From contig MKSH01000268.1 in the NCBI GenBank assembly GCA_001898095.1, positions 1 to 6,711 on the forward strand: 6,711 nt of DNA. The letters run 5' to 3'. Source of the stretch: Solirubrobacterales bacterium 70-9. Lineage in GTDB: Bacteria > Actinomycetota > Thermoleophilia > Solirubrobacterales > 70-9. This document shows, piece by piece, positions 5,982 through 6,711 of the stretch. The notes beneath the pieces were generated by a model. That model worked only from the letters and a program-made list of their open reading frames with translations, made no database searches and was not told the DNA's origin. The position numbers were made by a program, and so were the translations under genes. Positions within the stretch are counted from its first letter, which is position 1. Every line of letters begins with the position of its first letter.

Positions 5982-6711
5982 CTACTTCGCGATCAGGCGG
6001 TAGACGGGGCCGTCTTGGGTGGTGATGTAGAGGTGGCGGGCGGTGTCTTCGCCGAAGGAGGTGGGGGAGGAGACGGCGAGGCCGAGCTTGTGGTCGTCGG
6101 TGGCGCGGCCCAGATGAGGGGTGAGGGCGCGGAGTTGGCCCTCGCAGTAGTCGGCATAGACGTAGCGGCCGCGGAGGGTGGGCAGGGAGGGGTCGGCGAC
6201 GACGTAGCCGCCGATCACCGAGCAGCTGCCGTCGCGCGAGTGGGGGTAGGCGAAGATCGGCTTGGTCGTGTTGCCGGGATCGGGGGTGCCGGAGTCTTCG
6301 TCTTCATAGGTGTGGAAGCCCTCGATTGCGTCCCAGCCGAAGTTGGCGCCGCGGGCGGCGGCGACCGTCGTGTAGTCGATCTCCTCGAAGCGGTTCTGGC
6401 CGACGTCGCCGATCGCGATCCGCGGGTCGGCCGGGTCGGTGGTGAGGTCGAAGCTGAAGCGGAACGGGTTGCGCAGGCCGTAGCTGTAGATCTCGTCGCG
6501 GCCGGGGGCGCCGACGAACGGGTTCGTGCTCGGGACGGTGTATGGCTTTCCGCCCTGCGGCTTCGGGTCGATGCGCAGCAGCTTCCCCAGCAGCACGTCC
6601 TTGTTCTGGGCGTTGTTCGGCGGGTCGCCGCCCGCGCCTCCGTCGCCGGTGCCGAAGTAGAGGTCGTCGCCGAAGAACTGCATCTGGCCGCCGTTGTGGT
6701 TGGCGTTGACC
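5982..6711 (-). CDS. PQQ-dependent sugar dehydrogenase-like beta-propeller protein (N-terminus runs off the right edge)
   Basis: The 242 visible C-terminal codons belong to the soluble glucose/aldose dehydrogenase family, whose members oxidise sugars with PQQ and are usually exported. The fragment opens with NANHNGGQ, where the His matches the family's conserved catalytic base region, then LYFGTGDGG, LLGKLLRIDP, the PQQ-contact-like YGLRNPFRFSFD (Arg80 of the fragment), GDVGQNRFEEID, NFGWDAIEG and GRYVYADY. This order matches the later blades of the six-bladed propeller. Cys163 (DGSCSV) and Cys189 (ADYCEG) could form a disulfide, which fits an extracytoplasmic protein; the signal peptide would be outside the window. 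No PQQ biosynthesis genes are visible, so the substrate and even catalytic use of PQQ are uncertain; some members of this fold are non-catalytic. The stop is TAG at 5982-5984, convergent with the plus-strand XRE gene. Confidence 0.9.
   Translation of the reverse strand, partial: VNANHNGGQMQFFGDDLYFGTGDGGAGGDPPNNAQNKDVLLGKLLRIDPKPQGGKPYTVPSTNPFVGAPGRDEIYSYGLRNPFRFSFDLTTDPADPRIAIGDVGQNRFEEIDYTTVAAARGANFGWDAIEGFHTYEDEDSGTPDPGNTTKPIFAYPHSRDGSCSVIGGYVVADPSLPTLRGRYVYADYCEGQLRALTPHLGRATDDHKLGLAVSSPTSFGEDTARHLYITTQDGPVYRLIAK

Overview
This is a high-GC, gene-dense window in which nearly all codons end in G or C. It fits an actinobacterial chromosome. The wording of the MetH pterin-binding region and the mycobacterial GabD2-like aldehyde dehydrogenase make a Thermoleophilia/Solirubrobacterales-type lineage plausible, but that placement comes from remembered family resemblance and is not proven by the window.

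Layout. On the minus strand, reading from right to left, a complete aldehyde dehydrogenase (about 5199 to 3625) is followed after only 36 bases by metH, the cobalamin-dependent methionine synthase. metH starts at 3588 and runs off the left edge after 1196 visible codons. The two are probably co-transcribed, with the aldehyde dehydrogenase first. Directly upstream on the same strand is a small XRE-type helix-turn-helix regulator (5594 to 5301). A second, even smaller XRE-type regulator (5741 to 5977) is transcribed divergently from it across a 146-base spacer rich in short inverted repeats. The right end holds the C-terminal part of a PQQ-dependent sugar dehydrogenase-like beta-propeller protein on the minus strand. 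It converges on the plus-strand regulator with only 4 bases between the two stop codons.

How the genes may work together. metH is core one-carbon and methionine metabolism. It methylates homocysteine from methyl-tetrahydrofolate using B12, and has its own zinc, folate, cobalamin and reactivation domains. The aldehyde dehydrogenase oxidises an aldehyde whose identity cannot be read from sequence. Its leader carries a near-perfect operator-like palindrome and a strong GGAGGAG ribosome binding site. A 12-bp perfect inverted repeat lies at the junction between the upstream regulator's stop codon and this leader. The divergent XRE pair and its dyad-rich spacer are the least ordinary part of the window and could control themselves, the aldehyde dehydrogenase-metH unit, or both.

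No RNA genes, CRISPR arrays, transposases or recognisable riboswitches were seen, and no gene-free stretch exceeds 300 bases. I found no convincing new multi-gene system. The best leads are regulatory.
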